Shown here: positions 23,506 through 32,364 of the stretch, piece by piece | Position numbering within the stretch: the first letter of the stretch is position 1 | Layout: each line of letters begins with the position of its first letter | Notes under the pieces: generated by a model | What the model saw: only the letters and a program-made list of their open reading frames with translations | Told to the model about the DNA's origin: nothing | Database searches by the model: none | Program-made: the position numbers and the translations under genes | Source of the DNA: an uncultured Clostridium sp. | GTDB taxonomy: Bacteria > Bacillota > Clostridia > Lachnospirales > Lachnospiraceae | Direction: 5' to 3' | DNA length: 64,000 nt | NCBI GenBank assembly: GCA_900549235.1 | Contig: URNT01000011.1 | Span: forward strand, 1 to 64,000

Positions 23506-24414
23506 TTATTCAAGGGGACGGATATAAAAATTGCCGGCTACGTCGCTGGAATTGATCACATTTACAAAGGTTTCAGGATAAGCCTCCCGGATCCGTTTTT
23601 TCACCTTTCTTACATCATTGTCAGAAAGGACGGTGTAGATCAGATATTTCTTGCTGGCTGTATAGGATCCCACTGCCTTTAAAATAGTGCTGCTGTGGTT
23701 GGTCAGCTCAAAGAGATCCGCCGACACCGCCGCCGGATTGTCCGTAACGATCAGCAGAGTCTTTTTCTTGTACTTCTTATAAAAGGTATTGATCACCTGT
23801 GTATTACAAAACTGGAAAATAATGGAATATAAAGCCTTATCCATGCCAAAGAGCCTGCCGGAGATCAAAATGATCACCGCGCTGAACATAAGCATATAGT
23901 TGAAGGCAGATACCTTATACTTGGCTGACAAAGACATGGCGATAAAATCGGTCCCGCCTCCGCTGGCATTGTTGTTCAGGATAAAGCTCATGCCCAGCCC
24001 GTTTAAGATCCCGCCGAATACAGAGATAAGCAGAATGTCTCCTGTGATGGGAATCACCGGCAGTTCGTCTACCAGGACAGACACGGTAAACAGGCTGATG
24101 CAGGAAAGGATGGTAAACTTCTTTCCCACCAGGCGGTAGGCAAACACTGCCGGTATGGCATTAAAGATCACATTTAAAAATGTAAATGGGATTTTTACAT
24201 CATAAAATGTGAGCCCCACTCTCTGGATCAGCTTTGCCAGCCCGGAAAATCCTCCCGGCACAAGCTCCCCCTGCTCTACAAAGGTGTTCATATTCACCGC
24301 TACCAGAAGGCTGCCCAGGAGGATGCAGATCAATGACAGCGCATCCCGCCAGCCCTTGCTCCCGGACGACCTTATTATGTTTTTCTGATAAAGCTCTGAT
24401 ACCTTCTCTTCCAT
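23506..24414 (-). CDS. YitT family membrane protein (DUF161 and DUF2179)
   Basis: 302 residues. Five or six hydrophobic segments in the first 210 residues (LSLICILLGSLLVAVNMNTF; FTFLNVIFNAIPAVFAYRL; ILLISVFGGILNGLGMSFIL), with EQGELVPGGFSGLAKLI and NNASGGGTDFIAM typical of YitT. Residues about 220-300 form the soluble DUF2179 domain (TKKKTLLIVTDNPAAVSADL, AYPETFVNVINSSDVAGNFY), a PII-like ligand-binding fold. Proposed roles are regulatory or transport but none is proven. A possible promoter (TAGACC-18-TATAAT) lies directly upstream. Confidence 0.93.
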   Translation of the reverse strand: MEEKVSELYQKNIIRSSGSKGWRDALSLICILLGSLLVAVNMNTFVEQGELVPGGFSGLAKLIQRVGLTFYDVKIPFTFLNVIFNAIPAVFAYRLVGKKFTILSCISLFTVSVLVDELPVIPITGDILLISVFGGILNGLGMSFILNNNASGGGTDFIAMSLSAKYKVSAFNYMLMFSAVIILISGRLFGMDKALYSIIFQFCNTQVINTFYKKYKKKTLLIVTDNPAAVSADLFELTNHSSTILKAVGSYTASKKYLIYTVLSDNDVRKVKKRIREAYPETFVNVINSSDVAGNFYIRPLE

Positions 24415-24514
24415 GATGGCTGCTCCTCTTTTATTTGTGTCTTTTGATTATACCACTAAATGTATGTTCTGGTCTAGAGCGCGTTTGAAAATCTGTGTTC
24501 CTTTAAGTCAGCAA

Positions 24515-24557
24515 AAAACCCTGTACCTACGGCAATTCTCCATAAATACAGGGTTTT
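24515..24557 (-). terminator. tRNA-Gly terminator
   Basis: AAAACCCTGTA / TACAGGGTTTT (24515-24525 / 24547-24557), followed on the minus strand by TTTTTTGC, right after the tRNA. Confidence 0.88.
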
Positions 24558-24563
24558 GTTATA

Positions 24564-24634
24564 AGCAGATGACGGGAATCGAACCCGCCTCCTCAGCTTG
24601 GGAAGCTGATATTCTACCGATGAACTACATCTGC
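24564..24634 (-). tRNA. tRNA-Gly (CCC)
   Basis: 71 bases: acceptor GCAGATG/CATCTGC, anticodon stem TCAGC/GCTGA with loop TTCCCAA (anticodon CCC), T arm GCGGG-TTCGATT-CCCGT, discriminator T as usual for Gram-positive Gly tRNAs. No encoded CCA. It has its own promoter and terminator. Confidence 0.95.
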
Positions 24635-24645
24635 GCGACACAAAT

Positions 24646-24673
24646 AGTATAGCACATCTGTAAAATTTTGCAA
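24646..24673 (-). promoter_or_regulatory. tRNA-Gly promoter
   Basis: Minus strand TTGCAA (24673-24668), 16-base spacer, TATACT (24651-24646); the predicted start falls about ten bases before the tRNA. Confidence 0.8.
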
Positions 24674-24707
24674 GTGGTTTTTTCATTTTTTACCGAACTT
24701 CCCAAAC

Positions 24708-26666
24708 TCACCCAAACCGTTCCGCGAGAACGCCTGAATGATATGCCTCCAGCAGCATTTCCAGATCCTGTATCTTCTCTTTTAATTTCCGTCCCGTATC
24801 CGTGTCTCCTACCAGCTTCCGGCTGTTTGTACGCTTTACCACAATGCTTTCGGAGTAAATGTCGCTTTCATTTTCGATGGCAGAGGCCCTGGAACGGAAA
24901 GGCTCATGGGCAGCCAGGATCAGGCCGTATGAGTTGTAGATCAGGGTATAACCGGCGATGCCGGTTTCCTTCTGATACGCCTTTGAAAAGCCGCCGTCGA
25001 TCACCAGTACCCGGCCGCCGCATTTGACCGGATTCTCCCCCTGCTTGGAGCGGACGGGCACATGGCCGTTGATAATATGGCTTTCCTCGGAAAAAAGCCC
25101 GAATTCCGCCAGGATCGCTTCCATGGCAGACTCATCCTCAAGATGGCGGTAGTAAGGATTTTTCCGCTCCCTGTGGATTTCCTTATCCTCTAGGAAATAC
25201 CGCTCAAAGGTAGCCATTTTATCCTTTCCAAAGAGGGGAGAATCCTCATGGAGCCAGATATACCACATCATATCCCGGCATTTCTTCCGTTCGGCCCTGT
25301 CCACAGACAGACAACCCTTTCTGATGCACCCTTCCAGATACTCATACCAGGTCCGTCCCTTATATACATGCCCTTCCAGGCTGATCTCCTTCAGGCTTCC
25401 GTCCTCCTTTAAGGGAACACAGCCGTGATACAGGAGATTGCCGTTGTATACCTTATAAAGACTTCCCTTGGCCAGCAGAAACCGCATATGCTGCTGAAGC
25501 TTTTCACAGTTTAAAAATGCCTTCTCCAGCCGCTCCATCACCATCTCCTCCTCCGGCGACAGCTTATAGGGCGCCAGGGGATTCACTGTGGGAAAATGAG
25601 TATCCAGAAGCTTATATTCCTTCCCATTTATACACAGGGTCCCCTTTTCCCGGTTCATCTGGTGAAGAAGGTTCCGGTGCGCCAGCCCGTACTCCGGGTG
25701 TTCCTCAATCAGCTGGCCCTCCACCTTAAACTGGATGACAGCAATGGCCTTATGCATCCGGCGGTTCATCTCCTGCTCTCCCGCCTCTCCCTGGCCGGCG
25801 CCCATAAGAGGAAAGCACTGGCAGGGATCATCACCGTAGATGTCCATGGCAAAGGCAGCCAGAGGCAGAAGGTTGATACCGTAGCCGTCCTCCAGTATAT
25901 CCAAGTTTCCGTACCGGGCGCAGATCCGCACCACATTGGCAATGCAGCCTCTCTGGCCTGCAGCCGCTCCCATCCACAGCACGTCATGGTTTCCCCACTG
26001 AATATCCAGAGAATGGTGCTCCATGAGCTTATCGATGATCAGATGGGGGCCAGGTCCTCTGTCATAAATATCTCCCAATATATGTAAATGATCCACCACC
26101 AGCCGCTGGATCAGCCGGCACAGGGCCACAATACATTCCTGGGCCCGGCCTACACGGATGATGGTCTGGACAATGGCGCTGTAGTAGGATTCCTTATCCC
26201 GCACATCCACCTTTTCTGTGATCAGCTCCTCGATCACATAGGAAAACTCAGGAGGCAGAGCCTTTCTGACCTTGGAGCGGGTGTATTTGCTGGCGGCCCG
26301 CTTACTGATCTCGATGAGGCGGTAGAGTGTGATCTTGTACCAGTCCTCGTGATTCTTATTTTTTTCCAGAAGCTGATCCATTTTTTCCCTGGGGTAATAG
26401 ATCAGAGTGGCCAGAGTCTGCTTGTCCTGGTTGCTCAGTGTATTGCCGAACACATCATTTACCTTCCGTCTCACCGCGCCGGAGCCATTTTTCAGCACAT
26501 GGGAAAATGCCTCGTATTCCCCGTGGATATCCGTAAGGAAATGCTCTGTGGCCTTTGGCAGGTTCAGGATGGCCTCCAGGTTGATGACCTCTGTGGAGGC
26601 TGCTGCCACAGTGGGATAAAGCTCAGAAAGCCGCTCCAGATATTTCATCTGTAAATCGTCCATCAA
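24708..26666 (-). CDS. fbp: fructose-1,6-bisphosphatase, class III
   Basis: 652 residues, the usual size for this class. Converts fructose-1,6-bisphosphate to fructose-6-phosphate in gluconeogenesis. Metallophosphatase-type motifs: LTDIHGEYEAFSHVLKNG (about 39-56), GDIYDRGPGPHLIIDKL, WGNHDVLWMGAAAGQ and HIINGHVPVRSKQGENPVKCGGRVLVIDGGFSKAYQ. The class is frequent in Bacilli and Clostridia. Starts at MMDDLQ with AAGGAGAAAA upstream. The downstream tRNA-Gly is separately transcribed. Confidence 0.97.
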   Translation of the reverse strand: MMDDLQMKYLERLSELYPTVAAASTEVINLEAILNLPKATEHFLTDIHGEYEAFSHVLKNGSGAVRRKVNDVFGNTLSNQDKQTLATLIYYPREKMDQLLEKNKNHEDWYKITLYRLIEISKRAASKYTRSKVRKALPPEFSYVIEELITEKVDVRDKESYYSAIVQTIIRVGRAQECIVALCRLIQRLVVDHLHILGDIYDRGPGPHLIIDKLMEHHSLDIQWGNHDVLWMGAAAGQRGCIANVVRICARYGNLDILEDGYGINLLPLAAFAMDIYGDDPCQCFPLMGAGQGEAGEQEMNRRMHKAIAVIQFKVEGQLIEEHPEYGLAHRNLLHQMNREKGTLCINGKEYKLLDTHFPTVNPLAPYKLSPEEEMVMERLEKAFLNCEKLQQHMRFLLAKGSLYKVYNGNLLYHGCVPLKEDGSLKEISLEGHVYKGRTWYEYLEGCIRKGCLSVDRAERKKCRDMMWYIWLHEDSPLFGKDKMATFERYFLEDKEIHRERKNPYYRHLEDESAMEAILAEFGLFSEESHIINGHVPVRSKQGENPVKCGGRVLVIDGGFSKAYQKETGIAGYTLIYNSYGLILAAHEPFRSRASAIENESDIYSESIVVKRTNSRKLVGDTDTGRKLKEKIQDLEMLLEAYHSGVLAERFG

Positions 26667-26676
26667 TTTTCTCCTT

Positions 26677-27930
26677 TTATACTTCTGTTTTCTGATCCAG
26701 CTCTACATAACGTCCTTCCTCTTCATCAATATAATCCAGGTCCATATAGGCTCCTGTCTCCGGGGAAAGCTGCTTCTTTTCCAGGGCACCGTTGATATAG
26801 ACGGCGATGGAACGATAGATCACCGCAAAGGCCGGCACCGCAATGATCATCCCCACAAATCCTAAAAGCCCGCCGAACAGAAGAATGGAAAACAGCACCC
26901 AGAAGCTGGGAAGGCCGGTGGAATCTCCAAGGATCTTCGGCCCCAGGATATTGCCGTCAAACTGCTGCAGGATCAGGATAAAAATAAGGAAATAGAGACA
27001 TTTCACCGGATCTGCCAGCAGGATTAAAAACGCGCTGGGAACCGCGCCGATAAAGGGGCCGAAAAACGGGATCACATTGGTAACACCTACGATCACGCTG
27101 ACTAAAAGCACATAGGGCATTTTTAAAAACTGCAGGGCAAAAAAACATAAAATACCGATAATCAGGGAATCCAAAAGCTTCCCGGTAATAAAACCGCCAA
27201 ATACGCTGTGGGCAAACCGGACCTCACTGATGATCCGGTTTGCGGACCTCACCCGGAACAGGCCATAGAGAATCTTCTTAGCCTGGGCGCAGAGAGTATC
27301 CTTTATATTCAGAAAGTATACCATTACGATCACGCCAATGAGGATATTTTTCACAATGGTAAACACATTTAGAAGGCCAGCAGACAGGCGGTTGATGATC
27401 AGGGACATATTGGGCACCAGATCGGTGGCCATCCAGGTCTGGAACCGTTCTGCCGCCTGCCCATAGACCGGCATGATCACCTGCTCCACCTCCGGGTTAT
27501 CCTCAAACAGCCTGGTAAGCCAGAGGGACAGGTTGTTAATATTGTCCTCCAAGCCGGCCTGAAGTCCCAGGATACTCTCATAGATCTGAGGAATGATCAT
27601 CCAGATCAGGCCGGATACAATGGTGATCAGTACAGCCAGGCTTACCAGGGTGGCGGCCGCTTTTGCTGTGCTGGTACGCGTCCTTTGGCTGCGCAGCTTT
27701 TTGGCTGTCTTTTTCTCCACCCACGCCCTGGTATGGTTGTAGATGGGCAGCATCAGATAGGCCAGCACCGCCCCGTATATAATAGGCATCAATATCTCTG
27801 TCAGCTTTCCCACTGCCCCGGATACAAGCTCAAAGCGGGACAGGAAAAATCCGAAGGCAACGCTTAAGGCAACTACTACCAGGGCGGTAATGCCCCAGCA
27901 GATATAGTGTTTGAATTTCAGTTTTTTCAT
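26677..27930 (-). CDS. AI-2E/PerM family membrane protein
   Basis: 417 residues from ATG 27930 (AAGGAG eight bases before). Eight or so hydrophobic segments: N-terminal YICWGITALVVVALSVAFGFFL, paired helices at about 60-130, a long extracytoplasmic region, and the conserved C-terminal block DSLIIGILCFFALQFLKMPYVLLVSVIVGVTNVIPFFGPFIGAVPSAF with the NxIPxxGP motif. Family members export or transport small molecules or ions; YdiK, PerM and YtvI belong here. Function is not predictable. Encoded divergently from a second family member at 28102 and upstream of fbp. Confidence 0.9.
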   Translation of the reverse strand: MKKLKFKHYICWGITALVVVALSVAFGFFLSRFELVSGAVGKLTEILMPIIYGAVLAYLMLPIYNHTRAWVEKKTAKKLRSQRTRTSTAKAAATLVSLAVLITIVSGLIWMIIPQIYESILGLQAGLEDNINNLSLWLTRLFEDNPEVEQVIMPVYGQAAERFQTWMATDLVPNMSLIINRLSAGLLNVFTIVKNILIGVIVMVYFLNIKDTLCAQAKKILYGLFRVRSANRIISEVRFAHSVFGGFITGKLLDSLIIGILCFFALQFLKMPYVLLVSVIVGVTNVIPFFGPFIGAVPSAFLILLADPVKCLYFLIFILILQQFDGNILGPKILGDSTGLPSFWVLFSILLFGGLLGFVGMIIAVPAFAVIYRSIAVYINGALEKKQLSPETGAYMDLDYIDEEEGRYVELDQKTEV

Positions 27931-28031
27931 TCCGGAATCTCCTTGTTGTATCAATATAGCTTCAGTATAACATGAGTTTCCCGCAAGTGGAAGGAGTGTG
28001 TTAAGAAATTATAAGGATTCTGTTTATTTTC

Positions 28032-28060
28032 TTGACAATTTGTATTTTTGTGTATACAAT
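28032..28060 (+). promoter_or_regulatory. promoter of the second AI-2E family gene
   Basis: TTGACA (28032-28037), 17-base spacer, TACAAT (28055-28060). Confidence 0.8.
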
Positions 28061-28101
28061 ATTTCTCAACAAACCAAAAGAAAGGATCCAGATCCTCACA
28101 T

Positions 28102-29172
28102 ATGTACGATAAGCGTTTTACTTTTATTGTGAATTTTCTTTATTTCGGAATCATGGTTTTGATCGCCTGGTTTTTCATTGGCTATGCCCTTCCTATGGTC
28201 ATGCCCTTTGCCATCGGCTTTGTGCTGGCAGCTCTTCTGCAAAAGCCCGGCCGTTTTCTGTCGGAAAAGCTTAAGATGCCAAAGAGGCTGACAGCCCTTA
28301 TTCTGGTGCTGCTGTTCTACTCCACCATAGGGCTTCTTATTGTTTTGGGAAGCATACGGGCCTTCAGCTATTTTAAGGATTTGGTAACAAACCTGCCCGC
28401 TCTCTATGCTCAGTATATAGAGCCGGTTCTGGCAAAGATGTTCCTCACCATGGAAGGCTGGACCCAGAACCTGGATCCCTACCTGGAGACCACCCTTAAG
28501 GAACTGTTCAGTCAGACCCTTTCCAGCCTGGGAGACCTTGTCTCCAGCCTGTCCATGTCCGCCATGACCATGGTATCTGGTGCGGCCTCCTCCCTGCCCA
28601 GCTTTTTTATCAAGCTCCTTCTGATGATCATATCCACCTTTTTTATCGCTTTAGATTATGATCAGCTGACCGGCTTCTGTATGAGGCAGCTGACAGGAAG
28701 AAAACGGGAGCTGGTTCTTCAAATCAAGGAGTATGTGATCGGCACTCTGTTTATGTGCATCCGTTCCTATGCCATTATTATGTCTCTTACCTTTGTGGAG
28801 CTGTCCATCGGGCTTACGGTGATCGGCATCAATTACTCCGTACTGATCGCCTTTATGATCTCCATTTTCGACATCCTGCCCGTCCTTGGCACCGGAGGGA
28901 TTATGCTTCCCTGGGTTGTGATCACTGCTTTTTATGGTGACATCCCCCTGGCTCTTGGCCTTTTAGTGGTATATCTGGCAGTCACCGTTATCCGAAATAT
29001 CTTAGAGCCTAAGATCGTAGGAAGCCAGATCGGCCTTCATCCAGTGCTTACCCTGGTCAGTATGTTCGTGGGACTGCAGCTCTTTGGAGTGCTGGGACTC
29101 TTTGGCTTCCCTATCGGACTTTCTCTTTTAAGGCATCTGAATGAAACAGGAGCTGTACGGATCTTCAAATAA
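28102..29172 (+). CDS. YtvI-like AI-2E family membrane protein
   Basis: 356 residues from ATG 28102 (AAAGAAAGGATCC upstream). Similar domain plan to its divergent neighbour: FLYFGIMVLIAWFFIGYALPMVMPFAIGFVLAALL at the N-terminus, two pairs of central helices and SIFDILPVLGTGGIMLPWVVITAFYGD for the conserved block. It is shorter and closer to YtvI, a sporulation-linked membrane protein in Bacillus; the sporulation link is not testable here. It ends in a strong convergent terminator. Two paralogs back to back suggest local duplication. Confidence 0.88.
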   Translation: MYDKRFTFIVNFLYFGIMVLIAWFFIGYALPMVMPFAIGFVLAALLQKPGRFLSEKLKMPKRLTALILVLLFYSTIGLLIVLGSIRAFSYFKDLVTNLPALYAQYIEPVLAKMFLTMEGWTQNLDPYLETTLKELFSQTLSSLGDLVSSLSMSAMTMVSGAASSLPSFFIKLLLMIISTFFIALDYDQLTGFCMRQLTGRKRELVLQIKEYVIGTLFMCIRSYAIIMSLTFVELSIGLTVIGINYSVLIAFMISIFDILPVLGTGGIMLPWVVITAFYGDIPLALGLLVVYLAVTVIRNILEPKIVGSQIGLHPVLTLVSMFVGLQLFGVLGLFGFPIGLSLLRHLNETGAVRIFK

Positions 29173-29186
29173 ACAAGGCATTATAA

Positions 29187-29227
29187 AAGGCACCGGGATC
29201 CAGCAAATGCTGGACATCCGGTGCCTT
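29187..29227. terminator. bidirectional terminator
   Basis: AAGGCACCGG / CCGGTGCCTT (29187-29196 / 29218-29227) with inner CCAGC/GCTGG, between convergent ytvI-like and cdd genes. Confidence 0.85.
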
Positions 29228-29235
29228 AAAATATT

Positions 29236-29664
29236 TTATTTCAAATTCCCAGGTCCAAAGCCCATAGGCAGAAGTTCCTTCAGAGTCATAACCTGGTACT
29301 CATCCCGGCTTACAGCCAAGATGATCTGGAAGGTTTCCGGATCGCAGAACTCCATCATCACCTGGCGGCAGACACCGCAGGGAGATGTAAACTCTGTAAG
29401 GATCCCGTCCTTTCCGCCTACGACGCAGATGGCATCAAAGCTTTTTACCCCTTCGCTGACTGCCTTGAAAAAAGCGGTGCGCTCTGCGCAGTTGCAGGGA
29501 GTATAGGCTGCGTTTTCGATATTGCAGCCGGTAAAGATCCTGCCGTCCTTTGCCAGCAGGGCAGCCCCCACATGGAAATGGGAATAGGGAACATAGGAAA
29601 ATGCCAGCTGCCTGACTGCAATATCAATCAGATTCCTGATCTGATCCTCTTCTAATTCTTTCAT
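29236..29664 (-). CDS. cdd: cytidine deaminase
   Basis: 142 residues from ATG 29664 (GGGAGG upstream; the ATG at 29682 is too early for it). Deaminates cytidine and deoxycytidine to uridine and deoxyuridine. Small tetrameric class: FHVGAALLAKDGRIFTGCNIENAAY, zinc site CAERTAF and PCGVCRQVM, with catalytic Glu in CAE. Last gene of the nucleoside cluster, overlapping deoC, so imported cytidine can feed Udp and DeoC. Confidence 0.97.
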   Translation of the reverse strand: MKELEEDQIRNLIDIAVRQLAFSYVPYSHFHVGAALLAKDGRIFTGCNIENAAYTPCNCAERTAFFKAVSEGVKSFDAICVVGGKDGILTEFTSPCGVCRQVMMEFCDPETFQIILAVSRDEYQVMTLKELLPMGFGPGNLK

Positions 29665-29678
29665 TCTCCTGCCTCCCA

Positions 29679-30344
29679 TCAATATCCGGCTGCTTCTTCA
29701 TTCTTCGCCAGCTTAATGATCCGGCTGGTGCCCAGTCTGTCAGCTCCAAGGCTGAGGAAACGCTCCGCATCCTCCAGAGAGGAAATGCCTCCGGCAGCCT
29801 TCATCTTTACCTCCGGCCCAATGTTGGCCGCAAACAGCTCAATATCCTCAAAAGTAGCTCCAGACTTTGAAAATCCGGTGGATGTCTTAATATAATCGGC
29901 TCCGGCAGCCGTTACCACCTGGCACATTCTTACCTTTTCCTCTTCAGTCAGAAGGCAGGTCTCGATAATGACTTTCAAAATTTTCTGGCCGCAGGCAGCC
30001 TTTAATGTACGGATCTCCTCCTGGATTTTATCAAAATGTCCGTCCTTTACCCAGCCCAGGTTGATCACCATATCGATCTCATCTGCGCCCTCAGCCAGGG
30101 CCTCCTTTGTTTCAAATTCCTTTACTTTTGTGGTGGAATAGCCGTTCGGGAAACCTACAACTGTACATACAGCCATCCTGTCTCCCACATATTCCTTCGC
30201 CTGCTTTACATAGCTTGGAGGGATGCATACGGAAGCGGTCCCGTATGCAATGGCATCGTCACAGATCTGGCGGATTTCCTCCCAGCCGGCTGTCTGTGTC
30301 AGAAGTGTATGGTCTACATGTCCTAAAATCTCTTTTACATCCAT
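29679..30344 (-). CDS. deoC: deoxyribose-phosphate aldolase
   Basis: 221 residues. Splits 2-deoxyribose-5-phosphate to glyceraldehyde-3-phosphate and acetaldehyde. Motifs: VDHTLL at the start, [15 protein letters not shown], the acid residue in [23 protein letters not shown], and the Schiff-base lysine in [14 protein letters not shown] (about residue 152), then [18 protein letters not shown]. It lies between the permease gene and cdd. The acetaldehyde product and the glycyl radical enzyme in the same operon invite a metabolic link. Confidence 0.97.
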   Translation of the reverse strand: MDVKEILGHVDHTLLTQTAGWEEIRQICDDAIAYGTASVCIPPSYVKQAKEYVGDRMAVCTVVGFPNGYSTTKVKEFETKEALAEGADEIDMVINLGWVKDGHFDKIQEEIRTLKAACGQKILKVIIETCLLTEEEKVRMCQVVTAAGADYIKTSTGFSKSGATFEDIELFAANIGPEVKMKAAGGISSLEDAERFLSLGADRLGTSRIIKLAKNEEAAGY

Positions 30345-30356
30345 TTTTCTTATCTC

Positions 30357-31292
30357 CTACTTAGATTTAACGAAAATCTTTCCATTTGCCGCCGGTGTAT
30401 GGGCCCTGCCTACAAAAAGAACAAGAGCCAGCAGAGTTACCACATAGGGGATCATGGAGATCAGGTTCGGCGAAATCACATTGCTCTGGCCTGCAAGGCT
30501 CTTGATGCCGCTGCAGAAACCAAAGAGCAGGCAGGCAAGCATGGCGCCTCCCGGTGAAAACTTACCGAAAATAACCGCTGCAATGGCGATAAAGCCCTGT
30601 CCCACGATTACGCTGGGGCGGAACTGATTGATGGTTGCCAGTGTAACAAAGGCGCCGCCAAGGCCTGCCATAAAACCGGACAGGATCACACAGATATAGC
30701 GCACCTTATATACGTCAATGCCAAGGGACTCACAGGCCTCCGGATGCTCTCCCACTGCCCGCAGATGAGCTCCGAACCGTGTCTTGTAAAATACGAACCA
30801 GCAGACAGCAGCCAGGATAAATACCAGATAAGCCACAGAATATACATTCAGCACATTGCTCCAGAAGGAACCTGCCGGAAATACTCCCTCAAAGAGCTTT
30901 GGCAGCTTACAGCTGGGATCCATCGCCGGCGTATCGGAGGAATTGTTAAACATGGCTTTGCAGAGAAACACCGCAAGGCCGGGGCCTAAAAAGTTAATGG
31001 CTGTTCCGGCAATGGTCTGATCCGCATGAAAGGAAATACAGGCCACCGCATGGATCAGGCCGAACAAGGCTCCCGCAAGGCCGGCACAGAAAAAGGCGAG
31101 CCAGCCATTTCCTGTTACAAGTCCCATAACGGCTCCTGTAAAGGCTCCGATGCTCATCATGCCTTCAATTCCGATGTTGATAACGCCGCTTCGCTCTGAA
31201 AAACAGGAGCCTAATGCCGCCAGCAGAAGGGGAGGCGTAGCGATCAGCGTCGCATTGATCAAAAGACCCAGATTTTTAATGATACCATCCAT
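30357..31292 (-). CDS. nucleoside ABC transporter permease (NupQ/BmpD-like)
   Basis: 311 residues from ATG 31292 (AAGGAGGCAAACTAAT). Eight or nine membrane segments of the BPD_transp_2 type: LLINATLIATPPLLLAALGSCFSERSGVINIGIEGMM at the N-terminus is the family's start, and VGEHPEACESLGIDVYKVRY is the coupling loop. The second permease ends two bases before, so both proteins are co-translated. Pairs with the upstream permease and the tandem ATPase to import nucleosides bound by the Bmp lipoprotein. Confidence 0.93.
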   Translation of the reverse strand: MDGIIKNLGLLINATLIATPPLLLAALGSCFSERSGVINIGIEGMMSIGAFTGAVMGLVTGNGWLAFFCAGLAGALFGLIHAVACISFHADQTIAGTAINFLGPGLAVFLCKAMFNNSSDTPAMDPSCKLPKLFEGVFPAGSFWSNVLNVYSVAYLVFILAAVCWFVFYKTRFGAHLRAVGEHPEACESLGIDVYKVRYICVILSGFMAGLGGAFVTLATINQFRPSVIVGQGFIAIAAVIFGKFSPGGAMLACLLFGFCSGIKSLAGQSNVISPNLISMIPYVVTLLALVLFVGRAHTPAANGKIFVKSK

Positions 31293-31293
31293 A

Positions 31294-32364
31294 TTAGTTT
31301 GCCTCCTTCTTCGCTGCCAGCCTTCTGAAAAGGATCCTGAAGATCTGTGAGATGGCAATAAACAGGATCACACAGCCCATGATAATATCTACAACCTCAG
31401 AAGGCGCTTTCACGATGCTTAATTTGGAGCCGCCGTACTTCATGGCTCCGTAGAACAGGCCGGAAAAGATACAGCCGATGGGGCTTGAGGAACCGATGAG
31501 GGCCACAGTGATGCCCTCAAAGCCGAAGCCCTCCTGCCCTGCAAATTGGCTGAGACGACCGGACATGCCAAGGATCTGCACCGCGCCTCCAAGGCCTGCC
31601 AGAGCGCCGGAGATACCAAGTGCCGTAAGTACAGAGGCATCGGAGTTGATCCCCGCGTAAAGGGCTCCGTTGCTGTTAAAGCCCACTGCCTTCAGCTTAT
31701 AGCCCAGGGTGGTCTTTTCAATGATGATCCAGATGATCACAGCAGCGATCACAGCCAGAACGATGCCCCAGTTTGCCGCGGTACAGCCTAAAAGGTTCCT
31801 TAAACCCTCAGGGAACAGGATCCTGGCGGAGGCTGCAACATCCTTTGTAGCCTCGCCTCCGCTGCCCTTATGGATAGCCGGAAGGTTTACTACATAGTTT
31901 GAAAGGTAAAAGGCTACCCAGTTAAACATGATAAAAGAAAGAACCTCGTGGATTCCCCTCTTTACCTTTAAAAGGCCTACCAAAAGGGACCATACCATAC
32001 CGGCTGCTGCCGCGGCCAGAAGACATAAAGGCACATGGATCCAGAAAGGAAGGTCCAGAAGGATACCCAGGGTGCAGGCCGCCAGGCTTCCTACTACAAA
32101 CTGCCCCTCCGCTCCGATATTAAATACGCCGGTGCGGAAGGAAAAGGCAACGCTCAATCCTGTAAAGATCAGAGGGCTGGCGTAGGTCAGAACCCATACA
32201 AGGTACTTGGGCTTGCTGAATACGCTGCTCAGGAGCTTTCCATAAGCCACAATCGGGCTGATCCCTGCGATCAGAAGGAAAATTGCTCCGATGATAAAGC
32301 CCGCAATGATTGCGATGACGGTATAAAATACATTGCTCTCCAGAATGCTTTTCTTTTTATTCAT
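31294..32364 (-). CDS. nucleoside ABC transporter permease (NupP-like)
   Basis: 356 residues with about nine hydrophobic segments. ILEQN-type start followed by VIAIIAGFIIGAIFLLIAG, SVAFSFRTGVFNIGAEGQFVVG, and the coupling loop KAVGFNSNGALYAGINSD. The FRTGVFNIGAEGQ motif is characteristic of guanosine/nucleoside and simple sugar permeases. Overlaps the start-side of the ATPase gene stop by eight bases. Confidence 0.93.
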   Translation of the reverse strand: MNKKKSILESNVFYTVIAIIAGFIIGAIFLLIAGISPIVAYGKLLSSVFSKPKYLVWVLTYASPLIFTGLSVAFSFRTGVFNIGAEGQFVVGSLAACTLGILLDLPFWIHVPLCLLAAAAAGMVWSLLVGLLKVKRGIHEVLSFIMFNWVAFYLSNYVVNLPAIHKGSGGEATKDVAASARILFPEGLRNLLGCTAANWGIVLAVIAAVIIWIIIEKTTLGYKLKAVGFNSNGALYAGINSDASVLTALGISGALAGLGGAVQILGMSGRLSQFAGQEGFGFEGITVALIGSSSPIGCIFSGLFYGAMKYGGSKLSIVKAPSEVVDIIMGCVILFIAISQIFRILFRRLAAKKEAN